Below are positions 24,704 to 33,644 of a DNA stretch of 64,000 bases, in pieces; the stretch's first letter is position 1; each line of letters opens with the position of its first letter. The stretch lies in the NCBI RefSeq assembly GCF_025195095.1, contig NZ_JANAVZ010000005.1:62001-126000 (forward strand), in the 5' to 3' direction. Origin of the DNA: Paracoccus maritimus. GTDB taxonomy: Bacteria > Pseudomonadota > Alphaproteobacteria > Rhodobacterales > Rhodobacteraceae. A program made the position numbers and the translations under genes. The notes below the pieces were generated by a model. It saw only the letters and a program-made list of their open reading frames with translations, was not told where the DNA came from and ran no database searches.

Positions 24704-24820
24704 ACTCTTGCCATACCTTCTCGTTGCTAAATCCGATCGTGCTAGAATCTTATCAGTGCTGCAACTAGAAGTAAGCTTCGCAACTTGGCAAACTACCTTA
24801 GATACCGAAAGGCCCCGCCC

Positions 24821-25354
24821 ATGACCCGTCCCGCCCGCATCGCCATCCTGACCGTTTCGGACCGTGCGGCGCGGGGCGAATATCAGGACAAGGGCGGTCC
24901 CGGCGCCGAAGAGTGGCTGCGCGACGTGATCAACTCTCCCGTCCAGATCGACCGTCACATCGTGCCCGATGGCCGCGATGTCGTGGCTGCGAAACTGCGC
25001 GATCTGGTTGAAGGCGGCGCCGACCTGATCCTGGTGACCGGCGGCACCGGCCCCGCGCCCCGCGACCAGACGCCCGAGGCGGTCATGGACATCGCCCACC
25101 GCGAATATCCGGGCTTCGGCGAGGAAATGCGTCGCGCCAGCCTGCGCGAGGTGCCGACCGCGATCCTGTCGCGCCAGACGGCGGTCAGCCGCGATGCCAC
25201 GCTGATCATCACCATCCCCGGCAAACCCTCGGCCATCGCCACCTGTCTGAACGCGGTGTTCGCTGCAGTTCCCTATTGTCTGGACCTGCTTGGCGCCGGC
25301 TACATCGACACCGACCCGGCAAAGATCCGGGCGTTCCGCCCGAGGGCGAAGTGA
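24821..25354 (+). CDS. mogA: Molybdopterin adenylyltransferase (MogA/MoaB family)
   Basis: A 177-residue protein of the MoCF-binding fold. It has RIAILTVSDRAARGEYQDKGGP at the start (seen as AILTVSDRAARGEYQDKG) and the nucleotide-binding signature ILVTGGTGPAPRDQTPEA. The C-terminal LIITIPGKPSAIATCLNAVF is also present. It activates molybdopterin with AMP before molybdenum insertion. Length fits MogA better than MoaB/MoeA. ATG at 24821; a weak AAGG lies before it. No other molybdenum-cofactor gene is in the window. Confidence 0.85.
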   Translation: MTRPARIAILTVSDRAARGEYQDKGGPGAEEWLRDVINSPVQIDRHIVPDGRDVVAAKLRDLVEGGADLILVTGGTGPAPRDQTPEAVMDIAHREYPGFGEEMRRASLREVPTAILSRQTAVSRDATLIITIPGKPSAIATCLNAVFAAVPYCLDLLGAGYIDTDPAKIRAFRPRAK

Positions 25355-25427
25355 CCCGAGCCGGCTCCGCAAAGCCGGCGTGTTCGTCACTTCACGATCT
25401 TTCACGCATGCCCGCGCGGCGACCGCA

Positions 25428-25664
25428 TCAGCCGGATTTCTTGCGGGACGGGCGCGGCTTGGGCTCGGACTGTGCCTGCGCGTCTGCCGCGCGCTTTTCG
25501 TCCCGTTCCAGCCGCGCCTCCTTCAGCTTTGCTGATTGCTCGTCCCGGCGCGCCCGATCCTCGTCGATGATCTGCATGGCGGCTGCGGTCGTGCGGTCCT
25601 GAAGCGTTTCCGGCGGTTTGAAATACTGGCCGAACAGCGGGCTTGGTTTGCTTTTGCGCGTCAC
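25428..25664 (-). CDS. Small highly charged protein, unknown function
   Basis: A 78-residue protein with no recognised domain. The first 25 residues are basic and aromatic (MTRKSKPSPLFGQYFKPPET). The rest is a charged, probably helical segment (ARRDEQSAKLKEARLERDEK) and a basic tail (EPKPRPSRKKSG). GTG at 25664 has a strong AGGGAG site 6-7 bases before it, which supports real translation. It is alone between mogA (convergent) and a 411-bp gap. Confidence 0.5.
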   Translation of the reverse strand: MTRKSKPSPLFGQYFKPPETLQDRTTAAAMQIIDEDRARRDEQSAKLKEARLERDEKRAADAQAQSEPKPRPSRKKSG

Positions 25665-26075
25665 ATGGCTCTCCCTGAAAATATTGGCATGCGGTGTGAT
25701 GGCCCCGACGGGCGGGATTCGCTGCCCCGGTTCTGGTGTCGTCGGGAATCCCCGGTGCCGTATCGTTGGCGGTTTGCGTCGCGGCCGTGGTGAAGGCTTG
25801 GGCGGGTGATGATCGCAAGATCTCCGTGACGCCCCGCGAAAATGCCGGGTTACACCCCTCTATATGGGAAGTCTGCGGCAGAATACATCCTTGTCATCGT
25901 GGTTTGTCGAACCATGCGCCCCGCAACAGGGTCAGCCGACCGTGCGTTGCCTGTGTACGGGCTGTGCACGCCCGGTGCACGGGATGTGCTGCGAAAAGTC
26001 CAGCAATTCCTGGGCCCATCGCGGATGGACGTGGTGAACCGGCCTCACGCAACGCCCGCCCCGTTGCGCAACGCC
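25665..26075. other. Gap without a protein gene; contains an 11-bp phased repeat
   Basis: No convincing gene is seen between the lrgB stop and the start of the small charged protein. The open frames present are chance frames. The notable content is the repeat at 25942-25991, described separately; the gap may hold the promoter of the gene at 25428-25664. Confidence 0.45.
25942..25991. repeat. GTGYAC-like hexamers phased at 11 bp
   Basis: Hexamers begin at 25942 (GTGCGT), 25953 (GTGTAC), 25964 (GTGCAC), 25975 (GTGCAC) and 25986 (GTGCTG), so each starts exactly 11 bases after the previous one. GTGTAC and GTGCAC are palindromic or nearly so, and the outer copies are degenerate. Placement on one helix face would suit cooperative protein binding. 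No known factor was matched. Confidence 0.5.
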
Positions 26076-26795
26076 TCAGCCGCCGAACAGGCGCAGTGCC
26101 AAGGGCGCGATGATCGCCGTCAGAACCGCGTTCAGCCCCATGCCGATGCCGGAAAACGCACCCGCGGTTTCGTTCACCTGAAAGGCGCGCGCTGTGCCGA
26201 TCCCATGGGCGGCGACACCGACCGAAAAACCCCTTGCGCGCCAGTCGCGTATGCGCAGCGCGTTCAGCAGTGGCGTGACGATGATCGCACCGAAGATGCC
26301 GGTCAGCAGGACCAGTGCGGCGGTCAGCGTGGGCTGGCCTCCGATCCGTTCAGCGATGCCGATGGCGACTGGCGCGGTCGTGGATTTCGGCGCCAGAGAC
26401 GCCAGAACAGAGCCTTGGATTCCAAAGGCTTTCGCAATCGCCAGCGCCGAGAGAACGGCGACCGACGATCCCACGACCAGCCCCGCCAGCATCGGCCAAG
26501 CGGCCTTTCTGACGCGCGGAAGATTGTCGTAAAGCGGCAGCCCCAGCGCCACCGTCGCAGGCCCCAGCATGAAGTGGACGAACTGCGCGCCCTCGAAATA
26601 TGTGGCGTAGTCCGTGCCGGTGCCCCACAGCAGCAGGCCAAGCACCACAACCGCGATTAGCACCGGATTCGCCCAGCTTTTCCTGTGGGTTGCGCGAAAT
26701 GCCGCGTCGCCGATCAGATAGGCGACCAGCGTCGCGGTCAGCCACAGCAGCGGGCCCTCGGACAGATAGGACCAGATCAGCAGCGGATCAGTCAT
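26076..26795 (-). CDS. lrgB: LrgB/CidB-family membrane protein
   Basis: A 239-residue protein with about seven membrane helices. The family features PATVALGLPLYDNLPRVRK, APKSTTAPVAIGIAERIGG and the C-terminal AHGIGTARAF are present. It acts with LrgA as the second half of the CidAB/LrgAB-type export system, linked to murein-hydrolase control in Gram-positives and to small-molecule (such as pyruvate or glycolate) movement in others. The start ATG at 26795 lies inside the last codons of lrgA (8-base overlap). Confidence 0.9.
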   Translation of the reverse strand: MTDPLLIWSYLSEGPLLWLTATLVAYLIGDAAFRATHRKSWANPVLIAVVVLGLLLWGTGTDYATYFEGAQFVHFMLGPATVALGLPLYDNLPRVRKAAWPMLAGLVVGSSVAVLSALAIAKAFGIQGSVLASLAPKSTTAPVAIGIAERIGGQPTLTAALVLLTGIFGAIIVTPLLNALRIRDWRARGFSVGVAAHGIGTARAFQVNETAGAFSGIGMGLNAVLTAIIAPLALRLFGG

Positions 26796-27168
26796 CGCCG
26801 GGTGCCTTCATCGCCGACGGATCCTCGGACCGTGTCAGCCGTGCCACCGCGGTGAAGGCCAGCGCGCCTGCGCCGATAGCCAGCACCGTCGATCCCGCCA
26901 GCGCCAGTGCAAGCCCAAGCCCGTATTCGCGCAGCAATCCCCAATGCGCGACGATGCCCACGCCCGCCGGCACGAAGAACAGCGACAGATGCTGCAGCAG
27001 CCCCAGCGTCGTGGGCCGGATCCGTTCGGCGACCGAGGGTCGCAGGATGCAGGTCGCGACAAGCAGCAGCAGCCCGACGACGGGGCCGGGCAAAGGCAGG
27101 TCTAGCGCTCGGGCGGCGATTTCGCCGACAAGCTGGAAAGACAGGATAATGGCAAGCGTCGCGATCAT
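26788..27168 (-). CDS. lrgA: LrgA/CidA-family holin-like membrane protein
   Basis: A 126-residue protein with four hydrophobic segments. It has the family signature LPLPGPVVGLLLL near residue 24 and LSLFFVPAGVGIVAHW in the middle. Paired with lrgB in one operon, in which it comes first. Probably forms a membrane complex with LrgB; the role in this organism is unknown. Divergent from smc with 164 bases between. Confidence 0.88.
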   Translation of the reverse strand: MIATLAIILSFQLVGEIAARALDLPLPGPVVGLLLLVATCILRPSVAERIRPTTLGLLQHLSLFFVPAGVGIVAHWGLLREYGLGLALALAGSTVLAIGAGALAFTAVARLTRSEDPSAMKAPGDD

Positions 27169-27332
27169 GTCGGGACGCTAGCGCCGTCCGTGCATTTAGG
27201 CCAGCGGCATCACGACGGGCGCGCATCTTGGGGATAACTATTCGCACGATCCCATATCTGGGGTTTTGGTTGACTTGTTGCGGTGGCACGGCAACAATTC
27301 CCTAATCGAGCAGAACATGACGGAGCGCCAGC

Positions 27333-30300
27333 GTGCGATTCGACCGACTCCGCCTCAACGGCTTCAAGAGCTTTGTCGACCCCACGGATCTGGTGATCCG
27401 CGAGGGTCTGACCGGCGTGGTCGGGCCGAATGGCTGCGGCAAGTCGAACCTGCTCGAGGCGCTACGCTGGGTGATGGGCGAAAACCGTCCCACCGCCATG
27501 CGCGGCGACGGGATGGAGGACGTGATCTTTGCAGGCACCTCGCGCCGTTCGGCGCGCGGCCATGCCGAGGTGTCGTTGACCCTTGATAACCGCGACAGGC
27601 TGGCGCCGGCGGGCTTCAACGACGAAGATCATTTCGACATCGTTCGACGCATCACCCGCGATGCGGGGTCTGCCTACAAGATCGCCGGCAAGGATGTGCG
27701 GGCCCGCGACGTGCAGATGCTGTTCGCGGACGCCTCGACCGGGGCGCATTCACCCGCGCTGGTCCGGCAGGGACAGATCAGCGAGCTGATCAACGCCAAG
27801 CCGAAAAGCCGCCGCCGGATCCTGGAAGAGGCTGCGGGGATCAGCGGCCTGTATCAGCGCCGGCACGAGGCCGAATTGAAGCTGAACGGCGCCGAGAACA
27901 ACCTGACCCGCGTCGACGACACGCTGGACCAGTTGACGACGCAAGCCGCAAGCCTCGCGAGGCAGGCGCGCACGGCCGCGAAATACCGAGAGATCGGCGC
28001 CGCACTGCGGCTGGCCGAGGGTGTGCTGTTGTATCGTCGATGGGCCGAGGCCGAGGCCGCGCGACTGACGGCAGCCGAAGCGATGGCCGAAGCCCTAAAG
28101 GCGGCAGGTGCAGCGGAAACCGCATCACGCGAAGCCAGTTCACGGCGCGAGGCCGCGGACGAGGCGCTGCCACCGCTGCGCCAAGAGGAACAGGTGGCGG
28201 CGGCGATCCTGTCGCGACTGGTCGTCGAACGCGAAGCGCTGGACGAGGCCGAGGCGCGGGCTGCCGACACGGTTCGTGCGTTGGCTGCGCGCATCGCACA
28301 GCTTGATCGCGACATCGAACGGGAAGAGGCGCTGAACCGCGATGCTGGCGAAGTCGTAGAGCGCTTGTCGTGGGAGAAGACCGAGCTTGAGAAATCCGGT
28401 CAGGGCCATGACGGACGGCTGGATGCGGCCGCTGCTCGGGCTGACGAAGCCGCCGAGGCACTGCGCGAGGTCGAAGGGCGACTTGCGGAACTGACCGACG
28501 AATCGGCGCGGCTTGCCGCGCGGCACCAATCGGCGGAACGGCTGGTGTCGGATCTGCGGGCGATGCTGGAACGTGCGGAACGCGCCGCCGCCGAGGCCGA
28601 TGAGAACGCGCAGCGCGCCGCCGCAACCGGCGCCGACGCCGAACAGGCGCTGCGCGACGCCGAAGCAGCGCTGGAGGCCGCAAGCCAGCGTGCCGAAGCC
28701 GCCGAAGAGGCGCTGGCAGACGCCGAGGCCGCGCGGGCCGAGGCCGAGACGGGCGAAGCCGCTGCCCGTGCCGCAAGGTCCGAGGCAGAGGGAGAATCCG
28801 GTGCGTTGGCCGCCGAGATGGCGGCGCTGCGTCGGCTGGTCGAACGTGGCCAGTCCGATGGCCGCGCGATCCTCGACCGGGTGCGGGTGGCCAAGGGATA
28901 CGAGATCGCTTTCGGTGCGGCGCTTGGCGACGATCTGCGCGCCGGGCTTGCCGAGGATGGCGAAACCGGCTGGCATCTGCTGCCGGGTTGGGACGCGCCG
29001 CAGGCACTGCCGCAAGGCGCGACGCCGCTGGTGGAACAGGTTTGCGGCCCGGACGCCCTTGCCCGGCGGCTGTCGCAAGTGGGGCTGGTGGCCGATGCCG
29101 CAACCGGTGCCGCCATGCAGGCCGATCTGAAGCCCGGTCAGCGACTGGTGACGACCCAGGGCGATCTTTTCCGCTGGGACGGAATGCGGGTGATGGCGGG
29201 CGATGCGTCGTCTTCGGCCGCGCTGCACCTTCAAAAGGTCAATCAACTGAACGAGATCACCACGCAGGCAGAAGAGGCGGAAGCCCGCGCTGCCACCGCG
29301 GCCGAGGTTCATGACGCGGCCAAGGCTCGGCTGGCCGATGTCGCCGGGCGCGAGAAATCCGCCCGCGACGCCCGGCGCGATGCGGAAAGGCTGCTGTCGG
29401 ATGCCTCGCGCGCGGCGACCCGGGCTGAATCGGATCTGGCGATGGCTGTCAGCCGCGCGGAATCGGCGCGCGGCGAGGTCGCCCGGCATCGGGCCGATGC
29501 GCAGGACGCCCGCAGTCGGCTGACACAGGCGGAACGCGTGCTGTCGGACCTGCCCGACCGCGATGACGCGGCGGCAGCGGTCGAGAACGCCCGCACCGGC
29601 GTCGAAGCCGCGCGCATCGCCACCATGACTCGCCGTGCGGCACTGGACGAGTTGCGCCGCGAAGGCAACGCGCGGATCAAGCGACTGCAAGAAATCGCCA
29701 AGGAAGAATCGGGCTGGAAGCTGCGGCTGCAACAGGCCGGTACGCGTGCCGCAGAACTGGCGGCGCGCCGCGACGGCACGGCCGACGAACTGGAAGCGGC
29801 CGAGGCCCAGCCCGCCATTCTTGCCGAGAAACGCGACAGCCTGTCCGAGCGTGAGGCCGAGGCCGAAACACGCATGACCCGCGCCCGCGAGGCGCTGTCC
29901 GTGGCCGACGATGCGGCCCGGTCGGCCGCGCATGCCGAACGCGACGCCGAGCGCGCCGCATCCGAGGCACGCGAGGTCCGCGCTGCCCGAGAGGCACGGG
30001 CCGAAGCAGCGCGCGACAGCGAAGCCGGGGCGCGCGCGCGCATCCACGAGGAGACGGAAGGCACGCCACAGGCCCTGCTGGACAGTCTGGGCGATGCCGA
30101 CACCGACACGCCTGCGACCGCGCTGGAAGACAAGATCGCCCGCCTGCGCAGCCAGCGCGACGGGCTGGGCGCGGTCAATCTGCGCGCCGACGAGGACAAG
30201 CGCGAACTGGAAGAGGAACGCGACCGGCTGGCGGGCGAAAAGACCGATCTGGAAGAGGCGATCCGCAAGCTGCGCGCCGGGATCGGCAGCCTGAATCGCG

Positions 30301-30785
30301 AGGGTCGCGAACGTTTGCTGGCGGCCTTCGACACGGTGAACGCAAACTTCACGACGCTGTTCACCAGCCTGTTCGGAGGCGGCGAGGCGCGTCTCGTGCT
30401 GGTCGAATCCGACGACCCGCTGGAAGCTGGACTGGAAATCATGTGCCAGCCGCCGGGCAAGAAACTGTCAACGCTGTCGCTGCTGTCGGGCGGCGAACAG
30501 ACGTTGACCGCGCTCGCGCTGATCTTTGCGGTGTTCCTTGCCAACCCGGCCCCGATCTGCGTCCTGGACGAGGTCGATGCGCCGCTGGACGACGCCAATG
30601 TCAGCCGGTTCTGCGACCTGCTGGACGAAATGACCCGCCGCACGGAAACCCGCTTTCTGATCATCACCCACCATGCGGTGACGATGGGGCGGATGGACCG
30701 GCTATTCGGCGTCACCATGGTCGAGCAGGGCGTCAGCCAGCTTGTCAGCGTCGATCTGAAACGCGCCGAGGCTCTGGTCGCCTGA
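27333..30785 (+). CDS. smc: Chromosome segregation/condensation ATPase SMC
   Basis: A 1150-residue SMC protein. The N-terminal head has Walker A VVGPNGCGKSNLLEALRW (residues about 28-45). Two long coiled coils (about 165-480 and 640-990, rich in Ala, Glu and Arg) flank a hinge near 490-640 (VAKGYEIAFGAALGDDL starts it). The C-terminal head has the signature LSGGEQTLTALALIFA and Walker B ICVLDEVDAPLDD. It dimerises and, with ScpAB, compacts and segregates DNA. GTG at 27333 is used. ScpAB are not in the window. The length is within the usual range. Confidence 0.95.
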   Translation: MRFDRLRLNGFKSFVDPTDLVIREGLTGVVGPNGCGKSNLLEALRWVMGENRPTAMRGDGMEDVIFAGTSRRSARGHAEVSLTLDNRDRLAPAGFNDEDHFDIVRRITRDAGSAYKIAGKDVRARDVQMLFADASTGAHSPALVRQGQISELINAKPKSRRRILEEAAGISGLYQRRHEAELKLNGAENNLTRVDDTLDQLTTQAASLARQARTAAKYREIGAALRLAEGVLLYRRWAEAEAARLTAAEAMAEALKAAGAAETASREASSRREAADEALPPLRQEEQVAAAILSRLVVEREALDEAEARAADTVRALAARIAQLDRDIEREEALNRDAGEVVERLSWEKTELEKSGQGHDGRLDAAAARADEAAEALREVEGRLAELTDESARLAARHQSAERLVSDLRAMLERAERAAAEADENAQRAAATGADAEQALRDAEAALEAASQRAEAAEEALADAEAARAEAETGEAAARAARSEAEGESGALAAEMAALRRLVERGQSDGRAILDRVRVAKGYEIAFGAALGDDLRAGLAEDGETGWHLLPGWDAPQALPQGATPLVEQVCGPDALARRLSQVGLVADAATGAAMQADLKPGQRLVTTQGDLFRWDGMRVMAGDASSSAALHLQKVNQLNEITTQAEEAEARAATAAEVHDAAKARLADVAGREKSARDARRDAERLLSDASRAATRAESDLAMAVSRAESARGEVARHRADAQDARSRLTQAERVLSDLPDRDDAAAAVENARTGVEAARIATMTRRAALDELRREGNARIKRLQEIAKEESGWKLRLQQAGTRAAELAARRDGTADELEAAEAQPAILAEKRDSLSEREAEAETRMTRAREALSVADDAARSAAHAERDAERAASEAREVRAAREARAEAARDSEAGARARIHEETEGTPQALLDSLGDADTDTPATALEDKIARLRSQRDGLGAVNLRADEDKRELEEERDRLAGEKTDLEEAIRKLRAGIGSLNREGRERLLAAFDTVNANFTTLFTSLFGGGEARLVLVESDDPLEAGLEIMCQPPGKKLSTLSLLSGGEQTLTALALIFAVFLANPAPICVLDEVDAPLDDANVSRFCDLLDEMTRRTETRFLIITHHAVTMGRMDRLFGVTMVEQGVSQLVSVDLKRAEALVA

Positions 30786-30851
30786 GCTGGGTCGCGCTAG
30801 GCTGCGCACCGAATCCGGCCTGTCCGGAGCCACAGCTTGACGAGGATCATC

Positions 30852-31307
30852 ATGAGCATCGAAGCGACCCTTGCCGAAAAAGGCATCACCCTTCCGGACG
30901 CGCCCGCGCCGGCGGCCAATTATGTGCCCTTCGTGAAAAGCGGGAACCTGATCTTCGTGTCGGGCCAGATCAGCGCGGACGAAAACGGGCTGATCAAGGG
31001 CAAGTTGGGCGACGGCATGTCGGTCGAAGACGGCGCGGCCGCCGCGCGCCGCTGCGGGCTGTCGCTGATTGCGCAGCTGAAAGCTGCGATCGGCGATCTG
31101 GACGGCGTCAAGCGGGTGGTGAAGCTGACCGGCTTCGTGAACTCAACCCCCGATTTCACCGATCAGCCCAAGGTCATCAACGGCTGTTCCGACCTGATGG
31201 TCGAAGTGTTCGGCGATGCCGGACGTCACGCCCGCGCCGCCGTCTCGGCCCCGTCGCTGCCGCTTGGCGTCGCGGTCGAGATCGAGGCGATCTTCGAGGT
31301 CGCGTGA
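30852..31307 (+). CDS. RidA-family protein (Rid2-like)
   Basis: A 151-residue YjgF/YER057c/UK114 protein. It has YVPFVKSGNLIFVSGQISAD near the N-terminus. VKLTGFVNSTPDFTDQPKVI and a C-terminal RAAVSAPSLPLGVAVEIEAI follow, the last carrying the usual Arg and Glu of the pocket. RidA proteins hydrolyse reactive enamine/imine intermediates made by PLP enzymes; this longer subtype may differ in activity. ATG at 30852 follows GAGGATCATC. Its stop overlaps the next gene as TGATG. Confidence 0.85.
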   Translation: MSIEATLAEKGITLPDAPAPAANYVPFVKSGNLIFVSGQISADENGLIKGKLGDGMSVEDGAAAARRCGLSLIAQLKAAIGDLDGVKRVVKLTGFVNSTPDFTDQPKVINGCSDLMVEVFGDAGRHARAAVSAPSLPLGVAVEIEAIFEVA

Positions 31308-32062
31308 TGGCCGGCCTGCCGCCCGAATTCCTGCGCCTGCCCATCGCCCATCGCGGCCTGCACGGCGAGGGCGTGCCCGAAAACAGCCTGGCGGCCGCGA
31401 CAGCGGCCATCGAGGCGGGATATGCGATCGAGATGGACATCCAGCCCGCCGCGGGCGGTGTGCCGATGGTGTTTCACGACTATGATCTTTCACGGCTGGC
31501 GGGCGATCAGGGGTTCATCGCCGATCTCGACCCGGACGACCTGGCCGGGATGCGGCTTCTGGACAGCGACGAACAGATCCCGACGCTGGCCGCCATGCTG
31601 CGGCTGGTCGACGGGCGGGTGCCGCTGCTGATCGAGATCAAGGATCAGGACGGACGCCTTGGCCCGCATATCGGCGATCTGCCCGGTCACGTCGCAGCCC
31701 AAGTGAAGGGCTATCAGGGCCCGGTCGCGGTGATGTCGTTCAATCCGCATGTCGTGAAAGCGTTTCACGATCTGGCGCCGGATATCGCCGTCGGCATTAC
31801 CTCTTGCGGCTTTCCGGCCGAGGACTGGCCCGCACTGGACGAGGAGACGCGCAAGCGTCTGGCCGACATCGACGATTTCGCCGATTGCGGTGCGTCCTTC
31901 ATTTCGCATGACAGGCGGGATCTGACCAACCCGCGTGTCGATGCATTGAAGGCACAGGGCGTGCCGATCCTGTGCTGGACCGTGCGCAGTCCAGAACAGG
32001 AGGACGCCGCGCGCCGTGTCGCCGACAACATCACCTTCGAAGGCTATGCCCCGCAGATCTGA
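31307..32062 (+). CDS. Glycerophosphodiester phosphodiesterase family protein
   Basis: A 251-residue GDPD-type TIM-barrel enzyme without a signal peptide. It has PIAHRGLHGEGVPENSLAA (catalytic HR and metal Glu), then EMDIQPAAGGVPMVFHDYD (metal ligands and second His). LLIEIKDQDG and a final ILCWTVRSPEQE also occur. It would cut glycerophosphodiesters to glycerol-3-phosphate and alcohol. The start overlaps the RidA stop (TGATG), so the pair is co-translated. Confidence 0.88.
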   Translation: MAGLPPEFLRLPIAHRGLHGEGVPENSLAAATAAIEAGYAIEMDIQPAAGGVPMVFHDYDLSRLAGDQGFIADLDPDDLAGMRLLDSDEQIPTLAAMLRLVDGRVPLLIEIKDQDGRLGPHIGDLPGHVAAQVKGYQGPVAVMSFNPHVVKAFHDLAPDIAVGITSCGFPAEDWPALDEETRKRLADIDDFADCGASFISHDRRDLTNPRVDALKAQGVPILCWTVRSPEQEDAARRVADNITFEGYAPQI

Positions 32063-32070
32063 GAGCATCG

Positions 32071-32095
32071 GGTGCCGCGGAAAATCCGCGGCGCC
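32071..32095 (+). terminator. Hairpin after the GDPD gene
   Basis: The arms GCCGCGGA (32074-32081) and TCCGCGGC (32085-32092) enclose AAA, and flanking GGT/GCC can extend the stem by three pairs. It lies 9 bases after the stop. No U-run follows, so it is a terminator or mRNA-protecting hairpin. Confidence 0.55.
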
Positions 32096-32248
32096 CCCTT
32101 GCGTCCCGCGATGGTCGGGGGAGTTGCACCCCCCGGCCCCCCTGCGCGGGCGGACCATTCGAGGCTGCATGCCCTGTACAGGCTGCGCCGCATCCCGTGA
32201 TGACACGGTGGGCTGACAAACCCGATTGCAGCACTTAGCTTGCCACGC

Positions 32249-33382
32249 ATGAGCGCGCCTCTGACCCTGACCACGCATCCCGCCATTGCCGCCATCCCGC
32301 CCGATCGCTGGGACGCGCTTGGTGACGGCAATCCGTTTACCGCCCACCGGTTCCTGCACGCGCTGGAAAGCTCTGGCTCGGTCGGCAAGGGCACGGGCTG
32401 GCAACCGCTGCATCTGACGGTCGAGCGCGGGGACGAGATCGTGGGAGCGGCGCCGCTTTATGCAAAATCCCACAGCCAGGGCGAATACATCTTCGATCAC
32501 GCATGGGCACAGGCCTATCTGCGCGCCGGTGGCGATTACTACCCCAAGCTGCAATGCGCGGTGCCCTTCACACCCGCAACCGGTGCACGGCTGCTGTCGC
32601 CAGATCCCGCGGTGCGTCAGGCGCTGCTGGCCGGGATGACCCAGATTGCGGAACGGGGCGGGGCGTCGGGTGTGCATGTCACCTTCTGCACGGAGGCCGA
32701 GGCCGGGCTGGGGGCGGATGCGGGTTTCCTGCCGCGTGTGACCCAGCAGTTCCATTGGTTCAATCGCGACTACCAAGCCTATGACGATTTTCTGGCCGAC
32801 CTGTCGTCGCGCAAACGCAAGGCCTTGCGCAAGGAGCGTCAGCGCGCCCGGGAATTCGGTGGCACGATCCGCCACCTCACCGGCGACGACCTGCGCCCCG
32901 AACATTGGGATGCGTTTTGGGTCTTCTATCAGGATACCGGCAGCCGCAAATGGGGCACGCCCTATCTGACACGCGCCTTCTTTGACGAGGTCCAGCGGAC
33001 CATGCGCGATGACGTGCTGCTGGTGCTGGCCGAACGCGACGGGCGTCCGGTCGCGGGGGCGCTGAATTTTATCGGACCGGACGCGCTATACGGTCGCTAC
33101 TGGGGCTGTGTCGAGGATCACGCCTTCCTGCATTTCGAACTGTGCTACCATCAGGCGATCGACTATGCGATCGCCCACGGGCTGGCGCGGGTCGAGGCGG
33201 GGGCGCAGGGCGAACACAAGCTGGCAAGGGGGTATCTGCCTGCCGAAATCCATTCGCTGCACTGGGTTCGCGACGAGGGTTTTCTACGCGCGCTGGCCGA
33301 GTATCTGGATCAGGAACGCGCCGCCATGGGGCAAGAGATCGAGTTCCTGACCGATTGGGGACCGTTCCGAAAATCGGGCTAG
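32249..33382 (+). CDS. FemAB-like (GNAT-fold) acyltransferase, DUF482 family
   Basis: A 377-residue protein of the DUF482/FemAB-related family with two GNAT-like halves. The parts are NPFTAHRFLHALESSGSVG, a central YIFDHAWAQAYLRAGGDYYPK (shown shortened), QQFHWFNRDYQAYDDFLADL and SRKRKALRKERQRAREFG. C-terminal segments are DALYGRYWGCVEDHAFLHFE and YLPAEIHSLHWV. Such proteins may move an acyl or aminoacyl group, but no function is proven. ATG at 32249 was taken. A TTG at 32240 is an alternative. No clear ribosome-binding site is visible. Confidence 0.8.
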   Translation: MSAPLTLTTHPAIAAIPPDRWDALGDGNPFTAHRFLHALESSGSVGKGTGWQPLHLTVERGDEIVGAAPLYAKSHSQGEYIFDHAWAQAYLRAGGDYYPKLQCAVPFTPATGARLLSPDPAVRQALLAGMTQIAERGGASGVHVTFCTEAEAGLGADAGFLPRVTQQFHWFNRDYQAYDDFLADLSSRKRKALRKERQRAREFGGTIRHLTGDDLRPEHWDAFWVFYQDTGSRKWGTPYLTRAFFDEVQRTMRDDVLLVLAERDGRPVAGALNFIGPDALYGRYWGCVEDHAFLHFELCYHQAIDYAIAHGLARVEAGAQGEHKLARGYLPAEIHSLHWVRDEGFLRALAEYLDQERAAMGQEIEFLTDWGPFRKSG

Positions 33383-33542
33383 CCGCGCAATTGCAGGGGT
33401 GGAGAGCGAACATATAAGTCGCGGGCTTACTGCCCCTTGGCTTGAGGGCTGAGTGTGTGGCCAATCGGTGCGAACGGGCCCGTTCCAAGACCGTCTGGCG
33501 ATGCCTTGTCCGGGTTGGTCGCGCCTATATAAGCGATGTGAG

Positions 33543-33593
33543 GGCTCGATTTCGCCGCTAGCCGGGATGGAGCGCAAGAGACGAAATCGAGCC
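33543..33593. repeat. Perfect 12-bp inverted repeat with 27-base spacer
   Basis: GGCTCGATTTCG (33543-33554) and CGAAATCGAGCC (33582-33593) are exact reverse complements. The spacer itself holds CGCT/AGCG. The element lies between the convergent FemAB-like and peroxiredoxin genes. It could be a bidirectional transcription end, a small structured RNA or the ends of a tiny mobile element. No T-run is present. Confidence 0.5.
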
Positions 33594-33644
33594 TGGTCGT
33601 GTTGAAGGCGCCGGCCTTGACGTCAGTAGGTCAGGGCGCCGCGA

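Noticed and set aside
28140..30047. 635-codon minus-strand open frame inside smc
   Set aside because: It is an antisense shadow of coiled-coil codons; smc has Walker A, signature and Walker B in the right order.
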